Source of the DNA: Amarobacter sp964507025
Lineage (GTDB): Bacteria > Chloroflexota > Dehalococcoidia > Tepidiformales > Tepidiformaceae
DNA: 64,000 bases
Direction: 5' to 3'
NCBI GenBank assembly: GCA_964507025.1
Contig: CAZDOK010000002.1
Location: 314,378 to 378,377 of the forward strand
In this document: in pieces, positions 49,899 to 58,163 of the stretch
Layout: each line of letters starts with the position of its first letter
Numbering within the stretch: the first letter of the stretch is position 1
Notes under the pieces: model-generated
Seen by the model: the letters and a program-made list of their open reading frames with translations, nothing else
The model's database searches: none
What the model was told of the DNA's origin: nothing
Program-made: the position numbers and the translations under genes

Positions 49899-50735
49899 AC
49901 GCACATCCTGGTCGCCGGCAACGTCACGCTCGACCGCACGCCCGCAGGGGGGTGGGCGCCTGGCGGGCCGTCGCTCTACACGGCACAGACCGCGCGGGCG
50001 CTGGGCGCGAGGGTCACGCTCATCACCGGGATGCATCCGGACTTCGATCAGCGCGCGCTCGAGGGCCTGGATGTGCGCGCGAGGCCGGTTGCCGATCTCC
50101 CGCGTTACGCGAACACCTACGATGCGGCGGGGAATCGCACGCAGCTGCTGCTGGCAGAAGGCGAGCCGCTGGCGTTGGTGCCTCACCTGCGCCCGGGCGA
50201 GACGCCCGAAGGGGTGCTGTTTGCGCCGGCGTACCACGAATTCCGGAAGGCACCGCTCCGCTTCCGCGATTCCCTCACGGGGGTCGCGCTCCAGGGGGTG
50301 CTCCGCAGCGTGGGCGCGGGACAGCGCGTCGTGCCCCATCCGGAGCCGCTTCGCGTGGCGGGGAACTTCGTGCGGCCGGGGTGGATCGCGTTCTTCAGCG
50401 ATGAGGACACGCCCGACGGGGAAGGGCTGGCGCGGTATCTCGCGGAGCACCGGACGCTTGCCATCCTGACGCGTGGCCACAATGGCGCTACACTGTTCGA
50501 ACTGGATGGCACAGCGCAGCACTGGCCAGCCCTGCCGGCTACCCCGGTGGATCCCACGGGGGCAGGCGATTGCTTCGCCGCCGCCTTCATGGTCCGACTC
50601 GCGGAAACTGACGACGTCGCACTGGCGATGCGGTTCGCCCTTGCGGCAGGAGCCCTCGCTGTTGAAGGCTCCGGCATCGCCGGATTGCCGACGCGCGAGG
50701 CAATCGAAGCACGCATGAACCGGGAGGCAGCCTGA
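49899..50735 (+). CDS. PfkB-family carbohydrate kinase (non-canonical start)
   Basis: A 278-residue ribokinase/PfkB-family protein with the C-terminal signature DPTGAGDCFAAAFMVRL (catalytic Asp in GAGD) and an N-terminal strand HILVAGNVTLDRTP with a GGWAPGGPSLYTAQTARALGARV substrate region. The first in-frame ATG (50031) would delete these N-terminal elements. Between the jag stop (same frame) and HILVAGN there is no ATG, GTG or TTG; AGGAGG (49885-49890) is followed 8 bases later by ACG, which I take as the start. The stop overlaps parA by one base (TGATG). The substrate is unknown. Confidence 0.8.
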   Translation, partial: THILVAGNVTLDRTPAGGWAPGGPSLYTAQTARALGARVTLITGMHPDFDQRALEGLDVRARPVADLPRYANTYDAAGNRTQLLLAEGEPLALVPHLRPGETPEGVLFAPAYHEFRKAPLRFRDSLTGVALQGVLRSVGAGQRVVPHPEPLRVAGNFVRPGWIAFFSDEDTPDGEGLARYLAEHRTLAILTRGHNGATLFELDGTAQHWPALPATPVDPTGAGDCFAAAFMVRLAETDDVALAMRFALAAGALAVEGSGIAGLPTREAIEARMNREAA

Positions 50736-51505
50736 TGGCGGCAAAGATCGTTTCGCTGGTGAACCAGAAGGGCGGCGTCGGAAAGACGACCACGGCCGTC
50801 TCGCTTGCGGTGGCGCTGGCCCGCCGGGGGCAGCGCGTCCTCCTCATCGACCTGGACCCCCAGGCGAACGCCACCTCAGCCCTGGGGGTGAGCGGCGCGG
50901 AACAGCCTGGCACCTACGATGCCATCCTGGATGAGGTGCCGATGGCGGAGTGCATCGTCCGCGTGGAGGAAGAGGGCATGGACGTGGTGCCTTCGAGCGC
51001 GGAGCTTTCGGGCGCGGAAGTCGAGCTCGTCCCGGTTCTGGCGCGCGAACGGCGCCTGGCCAACGCCATCTACCCGGTGCGCGACCACTACGACTGGGTG
51101 CTGGTGGATTGCCCGCCATCGCTCGGGCTGCTGACCATCAACGCCCTCACGGCGAGCGATAGCGTGATCATCCCGGTGCAGTGCGAGTACATGGCGCTGG
51201 AAGGGCTCAGCCGGCTGATGGAGACGCTGGAGCTGGTGAAGCGGAGCCTGAACCCGGGCCTGCACGTGCTCGGGCTCATCCTGACGATGTTCGATGCGCG
51301 CACGCGGCTGGCCCAGCAGGTCGTCGATGAGGTGCGCGGGCACTTTCCGCAGACGTTCGCCACGATCATCCCGCGGTCGGTGCGCCTGAGCGAGGCGCCG
51401 AGCCACGGCCAGTCGATCTTCCGGTACGACCAGGGTGGCCGATCGGCGGCTGCCTACGATGCCGTTGCCTCCGAACTTCTAGAACGCGCAGGAGTGGCCG
51501 TATGA
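50735..51505 (+). CDS. parA: Chromosome partitioning ATPase ParA/Soj
   Basis: The 256-residue ParA has the deviant Walker A NQKGGVGKTTTAVSLA, LLIDLDPQANATSALGV and the Walker B-like VLVDCPPSLGLLTINAL. It lacks an N-terminal HTH, the chromosomal Soj type. It drives separation of ParB-parS complexes. Its stop overlaps the parB start (ATGA), and the parS cluster lies 4 kb upstream. Confidence 0.97.
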   Translation: MAAKIVSLVNQKGGVGKTTTAVSLAVALARRGQRVLLIDLDPQANATSALGVSGAEQPGTYDAILDEVPMAECIVRVEEEGMDVVPSSAELSGAEVELVPVLARERRLANAIYPVRDHYDWVLVDCPPSLGLLTINALTASDSVIIPVQCEYMALEGLSRLMETLELVKRSLNPGLHVLGLILTMFDARTRLAQQVVDEVRGHFPQTFATIIPRSVRLSEAPSHGQSIFRYDQGGRSAAAYDAVASELLERAGVAV

Positions 51506-52455
51506 CACAGCCAAAACGTGGACTGGGCCGGGGCCTCGATGCCCTTTTTGGCGGCGCCGCCACGGCGCCAGCGGGCGAACCCGCCGAGCGCCGCGAGGAG
51601 CCTCTCGCACCGCCTGTGGCCACAACGTTGCCACAGAGCCCGCCGGCGCGCCGGGGCGGCCCCGAACAGCTCGATATCGACCTGATTGCGCCCAACCCGG
51701 AACAGCCCCGCACCAACTTCGAGCCTGAGAAACTGCGGGAGCTTTCCGACTCGATCCGCGAACACGGCATCATCCAGCCGCTCGTGGTCAGCCGGGATGA
51801 GGACGGCGGCTACCGGCTGATCGCCGGGGAGCGCCGTCTCCAGGCGGCGCGGCTCGCCGGGCTCGAAACCGTGCCTGTCGTCATCCGCGAGGCGGCCGAC
51901 CACGAGCTGCTCGAGCTGGCGCTCATCGAGAACATCCAGCGAGCGGACCTGAACCCGGTGGAAGAGGCGATGGCCTACCGGCGGCTGGTGGAGGAGTACG
52001 GCCTGACGCAGGAGGAGGTCGCCCGCCGGGTCGGCAAGAACCGGGCGACGGTCGCGAATGCGCTGCGGTTGTTGCAGCTGGAATCGGAAATCCGGCGGAG
52101 CCTGGTTGCTGGCGAGATCTCGGAGGGGCACGCCCGGGCGCTGCTCGGCCTGCCGGAGGGGCGCGGGCGGGTGAACGCCTGGCGCGACGTGGTGAAGCGC
52201 AAGCTTTCGGTGCGCGATACGGAGAGCTACGTGCGGCGGCAGCTCGCGGGGGCGCCGGCAACGGCCAGCACGCCGGGGGCTCAGACGGCCCGCCGCGATT
52301 CGGCGCTCGCGGATATCGAAGCCCGGCTGCGGCGCGCGCTGAGCACGCGCGTGAAGGTGGAGCCGCAGAAGAAGGGTGCGAAGATTGTCATCGAGTGCTA
52401 CAGCTCCGAGGAGTTCGAGAACGTGGTCAGCACGTTGCTCGGTGAGTACCAGTGA
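51502..52455 (+). CDS. parB: ParB/Spo0J partition protein (CTPase clamp)
   Basis: The 317-residue ParB has an N-terminal ParA-interacting segment (KRGLGRGLDALFGG), the ParB/Srx CTP-binding domain (IAPNPEQPRTNFEPEKLRELSDSIREHGIIQPL and the GERRLQAARLAG motif), an HTH for parS (LTQEEVARRVGKNRATVANALRLLQL) and a C-terminal dimerisation domain. The Pro/Ala-rich linker at residues about 15-50 is typical. It should bind the six parS sites at 46304-46840. The parB stop overlaps the next gene by 4 bases. Confidence 0.97.
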   Translation: MTQPKRGLGRGLDALFGGAATAPAGEPAERREEPLAPPVATTLPQSPPARRGGPEQLDIDLIAPNPEQPRTNFEPEKLRELSDSIREHGIIQPLVVSRDEDGGYRLIAGERRLQAARLAGLETVPVVIREAADHELLELALIENIQRADLNPVEEAMAYRRLVEEYGLTQEEVARRVGKNRATVANALRLLQLESEIRRSLVAGEISEGHARALLGLPEGRGRVNAWRDVVKRKLSVRDTESYVRRQLAGAPATASTPGAQTARRDSALADIEARLRRALSTRVKVEPQKKGAKIVIECYSSEEFENVVSTLLGEYQ

Positions 52456-52916
52456 GCGCTGAGGCACGGCTCAAGGAGCTGGGCATCGAGCTGCCGCCGC
52501 CGGGTGCTCCGGCGGGCCTGTATGTTCCGTGCGTGCGCAGCGGCAACCAGTTGTTCGTCTCCGGGCAGGTGCCGCGCAATGCGGAGGGGAGCGGCGTGGC
52601 GATGCAGGGCAAGCTCGGGGCGAACGTCAGCATTGAGCAGGGGGCCGCACTCGCGCGGACCTGTGCCATCCAGGCGCTGGGCGTCGTCCGCGCCGAGCTG
52701 GGCTCGCTCGACCGGGTGGTACGCGTCCTGCGCGTGGCGGGCTATGTGGCCAGCGCGGAGGGGTTCACGGCACACCCGCAGGTGGTCAACGGCGCTTCGC
52801 AGCTGCTGGTCGACGTGCTGGGCGAAGCCGGGCGGCATGCGCGCATCGCGATCGGCGTGGCCGAGCTGCCATCGGGCGTGCCGGTGGAGGTGGAGTTCCT
52901 GTTCGAGGTAGCCTGA
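52452..52916 (+). CDS. RidA/YjgF-family protein
   Basis: The 154-residue protein belongs to the RidA superfamily, which hydrolyses reactive enamine/imine intermediates. It has the TdcF/YabJ-like N-terminus (RLKELGIELPPPGAPAGLYVPCVRSGNQLFVSGQVP) and a C-terminal RIAIGVAELPSGVPVEVEFLFEV. The classic active-site Arg in the penultimate motif is replaced (HARIAIG), placing it in a longer RidA subgroup whose activity is less certain. It is coupled to parB by a GTGA overlap. Confidence 0.85.
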   Translation: MSAEARLKELGIELPPPGAPAGLYVPCVRSGNQLFVSGQVPRNAEGSGVAMQGKLGANVSIEQGAALARTCAIQALGVVRAELGSLDRVVRVLRVAGYVASAEGFTAHPQVVNGASQLLVDVLGEAGRHARIAIGVAELPSGVPVEVEFLFEVA

Positions 52917-53117
52917 CTACTTCGAGGGGTAGAGGCCGTAGCTCCCGGCGTAGACGATGGGCTCGCCGGAATCCTGGACGACTTCGTGGCTGAGCGGGCG
53001 GGCATCCAATGCCGGCTGTCCGCCGTCCTGCGTGGCCATCGCGCCCGCGAGCGTGCCCCCGGCGACGAGCACCGCCGCCAGCATTGCGCCAATCCGTACC
53101 TTTGTTGCTTTCACCAT
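52917..53117 (-). CDS. Small putative exported protein
   Basis: The 66-residue product has a positively charged N-terminus and one hydrophobic segment (GAMLAAVLVAGGTLAGAMA), then a short hydrophilic tail ending SYGLYPSK. It could be a signal peptide or a membrane anchor. The stop lies directly against the RidA stop (convergent). No family is recognised. Confidence 0.45.
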   Translation of the reverse strand: MVKATKVRIGAMLAAVLVAGGTLAGAMATQDGGQPALDARPLSHEVVQDSGEPIVYAGSYGLYPSK

Positions 53118-53407
53118 GGTTCTCCCGAATCCCCCTGGGACGATCGTGTCAGGGCGGCCGGATGGCCTCCTGTAATGTGGTTCACACAAGTCCCGCACGT
53201 CCGCCCAAAGGAGGAGGCAACCCATCCTTCGAACGGAGCGCTGGCGGGGGTGTGTGATGGGTCCATGCGGGTAGGACCGGCGCGGGCCGGCAACCTTACA
53301 ACCGGGTGCGGCAGGTGGGCGACTACAGGCAAGCGGGGCGGGCGTGGTACATTCGGGTTGCGCCCAAGGCGGGGCGGTTCGACCACAGGACCGGGGAGTA
53401 GCCTTCC
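53118..53407. other. Divergent intergenic region upstream of prs
   Basis: About 290 bases between the small exported protein and prs. I find no convincing gene or known RNA motif. It should hold the prs promoter. Confidence 0.5.
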
Positions 53408-54349
53408 GTGTACAACGACCTAGCGATCTTCAGTGGCCGGGCGCACCCCGAGCTCGCCCAGGCCATCGCGGCGCGGCTCGGACGCCAGCTCGGCAGGATC
53501 GATGTCTTCGAGTTTTCGAACGAGAACATCTTCGTGCAGTTCCAGGAGAACATCCGGATGCGGGATGTGTACCTGGTGCAGCCGTTCGTGAGCCCGGTCA
53601 ACACGTCCATCGTCGAGTTGCTGATCATGATCGACGCGGCCCGGCGCGCATCGGCGGGGCGGATCACGGCGGTGATCCCGTACTACGCGTATGGGCGCAG
53701 CGATAAGAAGGACCAGCCGCGCGTGCCGATCACGGCACGGCTCATCGCCAACATGCTTGAAACGGCGGGGGCCGACCGGGTGCTCACGATGAACCTGCAC
53801 GCCGGGCAGATCCAGGGCTTCTTCAACATCCCGCTCGACGAGCTGAACGCCATCTTCACGATGACGAACCACTTCAAGAACGAGCGGCTGGAGAACTACA
53901 CGGTGGTGGCCCCGGATGTGGGCGATGAGAAGCGGGCGCGCGACGTGGCGGCCCGGCTCGACATGCCGCTGGCGATCATCGAAAAGCGGCGCCTGGGGAA
54001 CACCGGCCGCACGGAAGCGATGAACGTGATCGGCGAGGTCGAAGGGCGCAACGTGCTGGTGATCGACGACGAGATCGACACCGCCGGCACGATCACGGAA
54101 GCGGTGCGGATCCTGCGCGACCGCGGCGCGCGCGAGGCGATCATCGCCTGCTACCACGGGCTCTTCACCGGCCCGGCGATCGAACGGCTGAAGGCGGCGG
54201 ACGCGCGCGAAATCGTGGTCACGGATTCGATACCGATTCCCGAGGCGAAGCGCTTGCCGAATATGACGGTCCTGCCCGTGGCGCCGTTGCTGGGCGACGC
54301 GATCGGGCGCATTCATTCGGGCCAGAGCGTGGGCGCGCTCTTCCAGTAG
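53408..54349 (+). CDS. prs: Ribose-phosphate pyrophosphokinase
   Basis: The 313-residue PRPP synthetase transfers pyrophosphate from ATP to ribose-5-phosphate, feeding purine, pyrimidine, His and Trp synthesis. Seen: IFSGRAHPELAQAIA at the N-terminus, a YYAYGRSDKKDQPRVPITA flexible loop, HAGQIQGFFNIP, and the PRPP-binding loop VLVIDDEIDTAGTI. The start is GTG with GGGGAG upstream. A c-di-AMP riboswitch follows about 90 bp after the stop but controls the next gene. Confidence 0.97.
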   Translation: MYNDLAIFSGRAHPELAQAIAARLGRQLGRIDVFEFSNENIFVQFQENIRMRDVYLVQPFVSPVNTSIVELLIMIDAARRASAGRITAVIPYYAYGRSDKKDQPRVPITARLIANMLETAGADRVLTMNLHAGQIQGFFNIPLDELNAIFTMTNHFKNERLENYTVVAPDVGDEKRARDVAARLDMPLAIIEKRRLGNTGRTEAMNVIGEVEGRNVLVIDDEIDTAGTITEAVRILRDRGAREAIIACYHGLFTGPAIERLKAADAREIVVTDSIPIPEAKRLPNMTVLPVAPLLGDAIGRIHSGQSVGALFQ

Positions 54350-54434
54350 GCACGGGGGCGGAACCCCTACTCGCTGATACGGATCTGCAAGGCTCAATTT
54401 ACGGGCGTTTAACACCATGCCGCGCGGTTTGTGG

Positions 54435-54440
54435 TACAAC
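54435..54440 (+). promoter_or_regulatory. Candidate extended -10 box of the first c-di-AMP riboswitch
   Basis: TGG-TACAAC lies a few bases before the aptamer. The second c-di-AMP riboswitch has a similar TGG-TATTTT in the same place. Confidence 0.4.
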
Positions 54441-54442
54441 TA

Positions 54443-54570
54443 TGCCGCCGAATCCTTCCCATGGAAGGAACGGGGGACCCAACTCCTGGGGTGCATCCCG
54501 GCCGCCGAGGCCGGGTAGGTGAACTCCCTCACCGAACCCGACAGCTAACCCCGTAGGCGGAAGGGAGAGG
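54443..54570 (+). ncRNA. Cyclic di-AMP riboswitch (ydaO/yuaA leader)
   Basis: The conserved ydaO elements appear in order: GCCGCCGAATCC, GGAACGGGGGACCCAA, TGGGGTGCATCCC, a variable hairpin, GGTAGGTGAACT, and the highly conserved CGAACCCGACAGCTAACC then CCGTAGGCGG, which closes the first stem with CCGCC, ending in AAGGGAGAGG. This arrangement binds two c-di-AMP molecules. The 3' GAGAGGC (54565-54571) can pair with GCCTCTC (54599-54605), a possible expression-platform helix. The controlled gene is the small zinc-ribbon protein at 54686. Confidence 0.95.
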
Positions 54571-54685
54571 CGTGGCAGCCGCTCAGCCTGCCGCAACTGC
54601 CTCTCAGACGCCCTGGAATGCGTGACCCGCTGGCGAACTCTCCAGCGCCGGCGCTCCCGCATCCACCGCTTCCCAGGAGGCCTCC

Positions 54686-54859
54686 ATGCTCCGATCCGGT
54701 CATCAGCCCTGGTGGCGAAAGATCTTCGCCGAATCTGGCGTTGTGAGCGCCGCCGTCGCGGCCGCCCGCCGCTGCCCTGAATGCAGCTCGGCCTACGAGA
54801 GCCGCGACCGGTATTGCCCGGGCTGTCACACGGCGACGCCCGAGTGGCGCTACGGCTAA
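54686..54859 (+). CDS. 57-residue zinc-ribbon protein under a c-di-AMP riboswitch
   Basis: The small product has a Trp-containing N-terminus (HQPWWRKIFAESG), an Ala/Val helix and a C-terminal zinc ribbon with two CxxC pairs (Cys30/Cys33 in CPEC and Cys44/Cys47 in CPGC), ending EWRYG. There is no signal peptide. CCAGGAGG lies 6 bases before the ATG, and GGAGGCCTCC around it is self-complementary, so translation may be gated by RNA structure. The function is unknown. A terminator follows at 54916. The upstream c-di-AMP riboswitch argues for a real, regulated gene. Confidence 0.75.
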   Translation: MLRSGHQPWWRKIFAESGVVSAAVAAARRCPECSSAYESRDRYCPGCHTATPEWRYG

Positions 54860-54915
54860 AGACGCTCCGTTCCCTCCTCCGGTGCGTCCGCTACCCCTGG
54901 GCGGCACACCCCGGC

Positions 54916-54947
54916 AAGGCCACTCGCGATTAGGCGGGTGGCCTTTT
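54916..54947 (+). terminator. Intrinsic terminator
   Basis: AAGGCCAC, a 14-base loop and GTGGCCTT, then TT: an 8-bp stem with a T run, between the zinc-ribbon gene and the convergent thioesterase gene. Confidence 0.75.
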
Positions 54948-54976
54948 CGGTTCGCCCGCCGGGCTGCCTCCGTGGG

Positions 54977-55675
54977 TTAGCCGGGCGGGCTGCTGGCGCC
55001 GCCCATCGCCGTCCGGAAGCGGTCAAAGTCGACGGAGATGAAGACGCCTTCGGCCTCGGCGCAGAGGACGCCGTCAGCGTGCAGGGTGCCGCTCGCGAAG
55101 ATCTTCCGCCCTTCCACGCGGTCGACGCAGGCACGGAAGTGGACCTCGGTATGGAGCGGCGTGGGTCGGCGGTAGCGGATGGTGAGGGTGCCGGTCATGC
55201 CGGGGTGGCCAGTCATGGCCTGGGCCATGCCGAGCGCTTCATCGAAGGCGGCGGCGACGAGGCCGCCGTGGACATGACCGGGCGGCCCTTCGTACTGCTT
55301 GCCGAAAACGGCGGTGCCGAGGACGGCGTCGCCTTCGACGCGGAGCTTTAGTGGCGGAGCAACCGGGTTCGCCAGACCGAGGAGCGGGCTATGGTCGAAG
55401 AGGGCGCGAGGGTTGCCCGATGGCGAAGTCTCGCCATACCCCCAGGAGCGGCGCCCGGTGCGGGTGGCCTCCAGGCGCTCGACGAAGCGCTCGCTCGCCT
55501 CGGCCGCCGCGATGAGGTCGGCCTCGGGGGCATCCATGTCCATGAGCGCCTCCGTGATGTCGCGCAGGGCGGCAGCCAGCCGGAGGAGCGCGGCGCGCTG
55601 GCCTTCGGGCGGGGCTTCGTCCGCTATCCAGGTGGATAGCCGTGCGAACGGTTCCCGTGGTTCCGTCGGTTCCAT
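54977..55675 (-). CDS. PaaI-like hotdog-fold thioesterase
   Basis: The 232-residue protein has a helical N-terminal region (residues 1-90) and a C-terminal hotdog thioesterase domain with the PaaI/4HBT pattern GPPGHVHGGLVAAAFDEALGMAQA, then TIRYRRPTPLHTEVHFRACVDRVEGRKIFASGTL. It probably hydrolyses an acyl-CoA or aromatic thioester. The long N-terminal extension is unusual for single-domain thioesterases but common in actinobacterial and chloroflexal members. Confidence 0.85.
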   Translation of the reverse strand: MEPTEPREPFARLSTWIADEAPPEGQRAALLRLAAALRDITEALMDMDAPEADLIAAAEASERFVERLEATRTGRRSWGYGETSPSGNPRALFDHSPLLGLANPVAPPLKLRVEGDAVLGTAVFGKQYEGPPGHVHGGLVAAAFDEALGMAQAMTGHPGMTGTLTIRYRRPTPLHTEVHFRACVDRVEGRKIFASGTLHADGVLCAEAEGVFISVDFDRFRTAMGGASSPPG

Positions 55676-55697
55676 GGGTGGATTATGAGCGCGCCCG

Positions 55698-56936
55698 CTA
55701 CCTCAGCGCGAACAGCCGGAGCGGTTCGGTCATGAGTGGGACGACCACGGGGGCGGAGAGCTCGCGGAAGCCGAAGCCCTTGCCGGCGACGAGCTCGCGC
55801 ACGACGTTCGAGACCACCACTTCACCCGGGGAGGCGACGACCGAGGCGCGCACGGCCACGACAAGCGACTGGTCGGCCTCGGTGGCGGGGGCCGAGCCGG
55901 GTTCGCCGGCGTGGACGCCGATGCTGGCGCCGGTTTCCTCGGCGAGGGCCTGCGCGCAGCCCAGGGCGGCCTGCGCGGAGCCGAACACGCCAGTCGACGT
56001 GCCACCCATGAGCGATACCGCCGCGCCGCCATGCGAGGCGATGCGCTCCTCGATTACGCCCGGGCGGGCGTTGCCGTTGGCGACGAGCACGATGCGGAGC
56101 GGCATATCGTCGAAGTCCAGGGTCGTTGCCGGGGGGTCGGCCGCCTGCTCGAGGAACTCGTCCATCTCGCGGATGGCCTCGCCCAGGGAGCGTGGGAGTG
56201 CGAGGCGGCCATCGGGGACGGCGCTGGCGACGCGCACCGCGAGTTCGCGCGGGGTGAGCGCGTTCATATCGAAGTGGACCACGAGCACGGGGCAGGAAAC
56301 GCGCGGCAGGAGGCCGGTCACGTCGGTCTCGCGGTCGGTGCGCAGGTAGCTGAGGAAGTCCGCCGGGTTGATTGCGGCACGCATCTGGGCGGCGAGTGCC
56401 CGGGGGATGTCCCCGGGTACCCAGCCGAAGGCGTGTGACATCGAGGCCTCGGTGTACGTCAGCCAGTCGACGGTCAAGAGTGATTCGAGGGCGGCCCGGC
56501 CGGCCTGGTTCCAGTAGTCGGCGCCGCGCGTGTAGGGCTGGTGGAGCACCAGGTGCGAGACGCGTTCGGGGCGGGCGACGGCGTAGGCGACCGCCCAGGA
56601 GCAGGCGTGGAGGTTGGCCTGGAGGGCGAAACGCTGGAGACCGAGGCGGTCGGCGACGGCATCGATATCGCGAATGCGCGCCTCGAGGGAGACATCATGC
56701 ACTTCGCGGTCGGAAAGGCCGGCCCCGCGGGTATCGAAGCGGACCACCTGGCGGCGCTCGGACATGCGCTCGAATTCGCGGTAGCGGGTCTGGAAGGGGA
56801 GGTCCCACTCGAGGCCGATGTGGCTGAGCTGGGGTGGCCGGAGGGCGATCATCGGCACTCCGCCTTCCCCGAACGAGGTGTAGGCGATGTTCACTCCGTC
56901 GCTCGTGCGGGTGTAGTGGATACGCGGCTCCAGCAT
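55698..56936 (-). CDS. Alpha/beta hydrolase fused to a degenerate class III cyclase domain
   Basis: A 412-residue protein. Residues about 1-265 are an alpha/beta hydrolase-like domain (RFDTRGAGLSD, LVLHQPY), but the nucleophile-elbow position reads QANLHAC rather than GxSxG, so it may be inactive. Residues about 275-412 align by eye with class III adenylate/guanylate cyclase domains (SAQAALGCAQALAEETGASIGVHAGE and ASPGEVVVSNVVRELVAGKGFGFRE), but the FTDIVGST-type metal-binding Asp segment is absent (LVANGNA instead). Both catalytic centres therefore look lost, suggesting a binding or sensory role. Confidence 0.75.
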   Translation of the reverse strand: MLEPRIHYTRTSDGVNIAYTSFGEGGVPMIALRPPQLSHIGLEWDLPFQTRYREFERMSERRQVVRFDTRGAGLSDREVHDVSLEARIRDIDAVADRLGLQRFALQANLHACSWAVAYAVARPERVSHLVLHQPYTRGADYWNQAGRAALESLLTVDWLTYTEASMSHAFGWVPGDIPRALAAQMRAAINPADFLSYLRTDRETDVTGLLPRVSCPVLVVHFDMNALTPRELAVRVASAVPDGRLALPRSLGEAIREMDEFLEQAADPPATTLDFDDMPLRIVLVANGNARPGVIEERIASHGGAAVSLMGGTSTGVFGSAQAALGCAQALAEETGASIGVHAGEPGSAPATEADQSLVVAVRASVVASPGEVVVSNVVRELVAGKGFGFRELSAPVVVPLMTEPLRLFALR

Positions 56937-57132
56937 TGAGTCATGGTATGCGCCTGAACGGGCGTCCAAGAATCCGCCGTGAGGGGGGCGGCGCTCGTAC
57001 AAAAGGCGGATATTTGGCCATATCGAGCGGATCCCCGGGCCTCCCGCGCCCGGCCCAGGCGGATCCCACCCGGAAGTGGGGCAGCCCGGCTTTGCCTTAC
57101 CCCTTACGGTGGGATGCGGCACCCTTAACGGG

Positions 57133-58119
57133 ATGGGTGGCTCACGGCGAAGTTTCGTTCCGCTGGCGGTGATCGTGGCGGCGGTGGCCGGCGTTGTGGC
57201 TTTCGCGGCGGCCGCGTGTGGTGGCGCCAGCGGTGCATCGAACGACGTGACCGTGCGGCTGGCGACCCCGTCGGGTCCGACCGCAACGCCCACGCTCCTG
57301 CCCGGCGAGACGGTCGAGGCACTCGAGCCGCCAGAGCTGGTGCTTTCGGCACTGGAGGTGTACCAGGCGGGCGCGATCCTGGTCTCGGTGACGGGTGACA
57401 TCCGCGGTGGGCAGGTGACATTCCTCGGCCGGAAGTTACCCCTGACGCCCGGTTCGCAGAGCCAGTACGCCTTCGTTCCCGTGGATGCCGGGGATCCGCC
57501 GGGGGAGCAGGTACTGAAAGTGGACGTAACACTCCCGACGGGGACGAAGGGGACGCTACAGGAGACGATCACGGTCCTGGCGACAGAGTGGACCGTGGAT
57601 TACCTGGAGTTCACGCCCGAGCAGGTGACGGAGCTGCTGGACCCGGCGGTCACGGCGGAAGAGCTGGCGATGCTCAAGTCGATCTACGTGAAGGTGACAC
57701 CCGAGAAGCTGTGGGATGGCCCATGGCAGATCCCGGTGGCGGGCGCGCTCACCGCGCGCTATGGCGAGCAGCGTTCGGTGAATGGCTCGGAGCCATCGGG
57801 GCACCACGGCGGGACCGACTTCGGCACGTTCGAGGGGACGCCCGTGGTGGCGACGAATGCGGGGAAGGTGGTGCTCGCACGGGAGCTCAAGGTGCGCGGC
57901 AACATGGTGATCATCGATCACGGGGGAGGGCTCTATTCCGGGTACGGGCACCTGAGCACCATCGAGGTGGCGGAGGGCGACCTGGTGGAAAGCGGCCAGC
58001 AGATCGGACTCGTGGGGAACACGGGCCTTTCGACCGGGGCGCACCTGCACTGGGAGATGGCCTCGCACGGCATCCTGCTCGATGGGCTGCGTTTCACCGA
58101 CGGCACGAACGGGTTCTAG
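57133..58119 (+). CDS. M23-family metallopeptidase lipoprotein
   Basis: The 328-residue lipoprotein (lipobox AAAAC near residue 29) has a Thr/Pro-rich linker, an Ig-like/beta region (about 70-150), then a LytM/M23 domain with HHGGTDFGTFEGTPVVA (first zinc ligands His and Asp) and the HLHWEM motif near residue 305. It probably cleaves peptidoglycan cross-bridges; as the zinc site is intact it should be active. It starts a four-gene plus-strand run to 59914. Confidence 0.9.
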   Translation: MGGSRRSFVPLAVIVAAVAGVVAFAAAACGGASGASNDVTVRLATPSGPTATPTLLPGETVEALEPPELVLSALEVYQAGAILVSVTGDIRGGQVTFLGRKLPLTPGSQSQYAFVPVDAGDPPGEQVLKVDVTLPTGTKGTLQETITVLATEWTVDYLEFTPEQVTELLDPAVTAEELAMLKSIYVKVTPEKLWDGPWQIPVAGALTARYGEQRSVNGSEPSGHHGGTDFGTFEGTPVVATNAGKVVLARELKVRGNMVIIDHGGGLYSGYGHLSTIEVAEGDLVESGQQIGLVGNTGLSTGAHLHWEMASHGILLDGLRFTDGTNGF

Positions 58120-58163
58120 GGGTCTGGCGGAACGGATCCCCAGAGGGCATACTCGCTCTCCCC

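Noticed and set aside
50031..50735. ATG at 50031 as the start of the PfkB-type kinase
   Set aside because: It would remove the first nucleotide-fold strand and the substrate-binding GG segment, which are encoded in frame upstream.
52986..53423. Plus-strand frames between the small exported protein and prs
   Set aside because: No ribosome site, no family features, Arg/Pro-rich composition typical of out-of-frame high-GC DNA.
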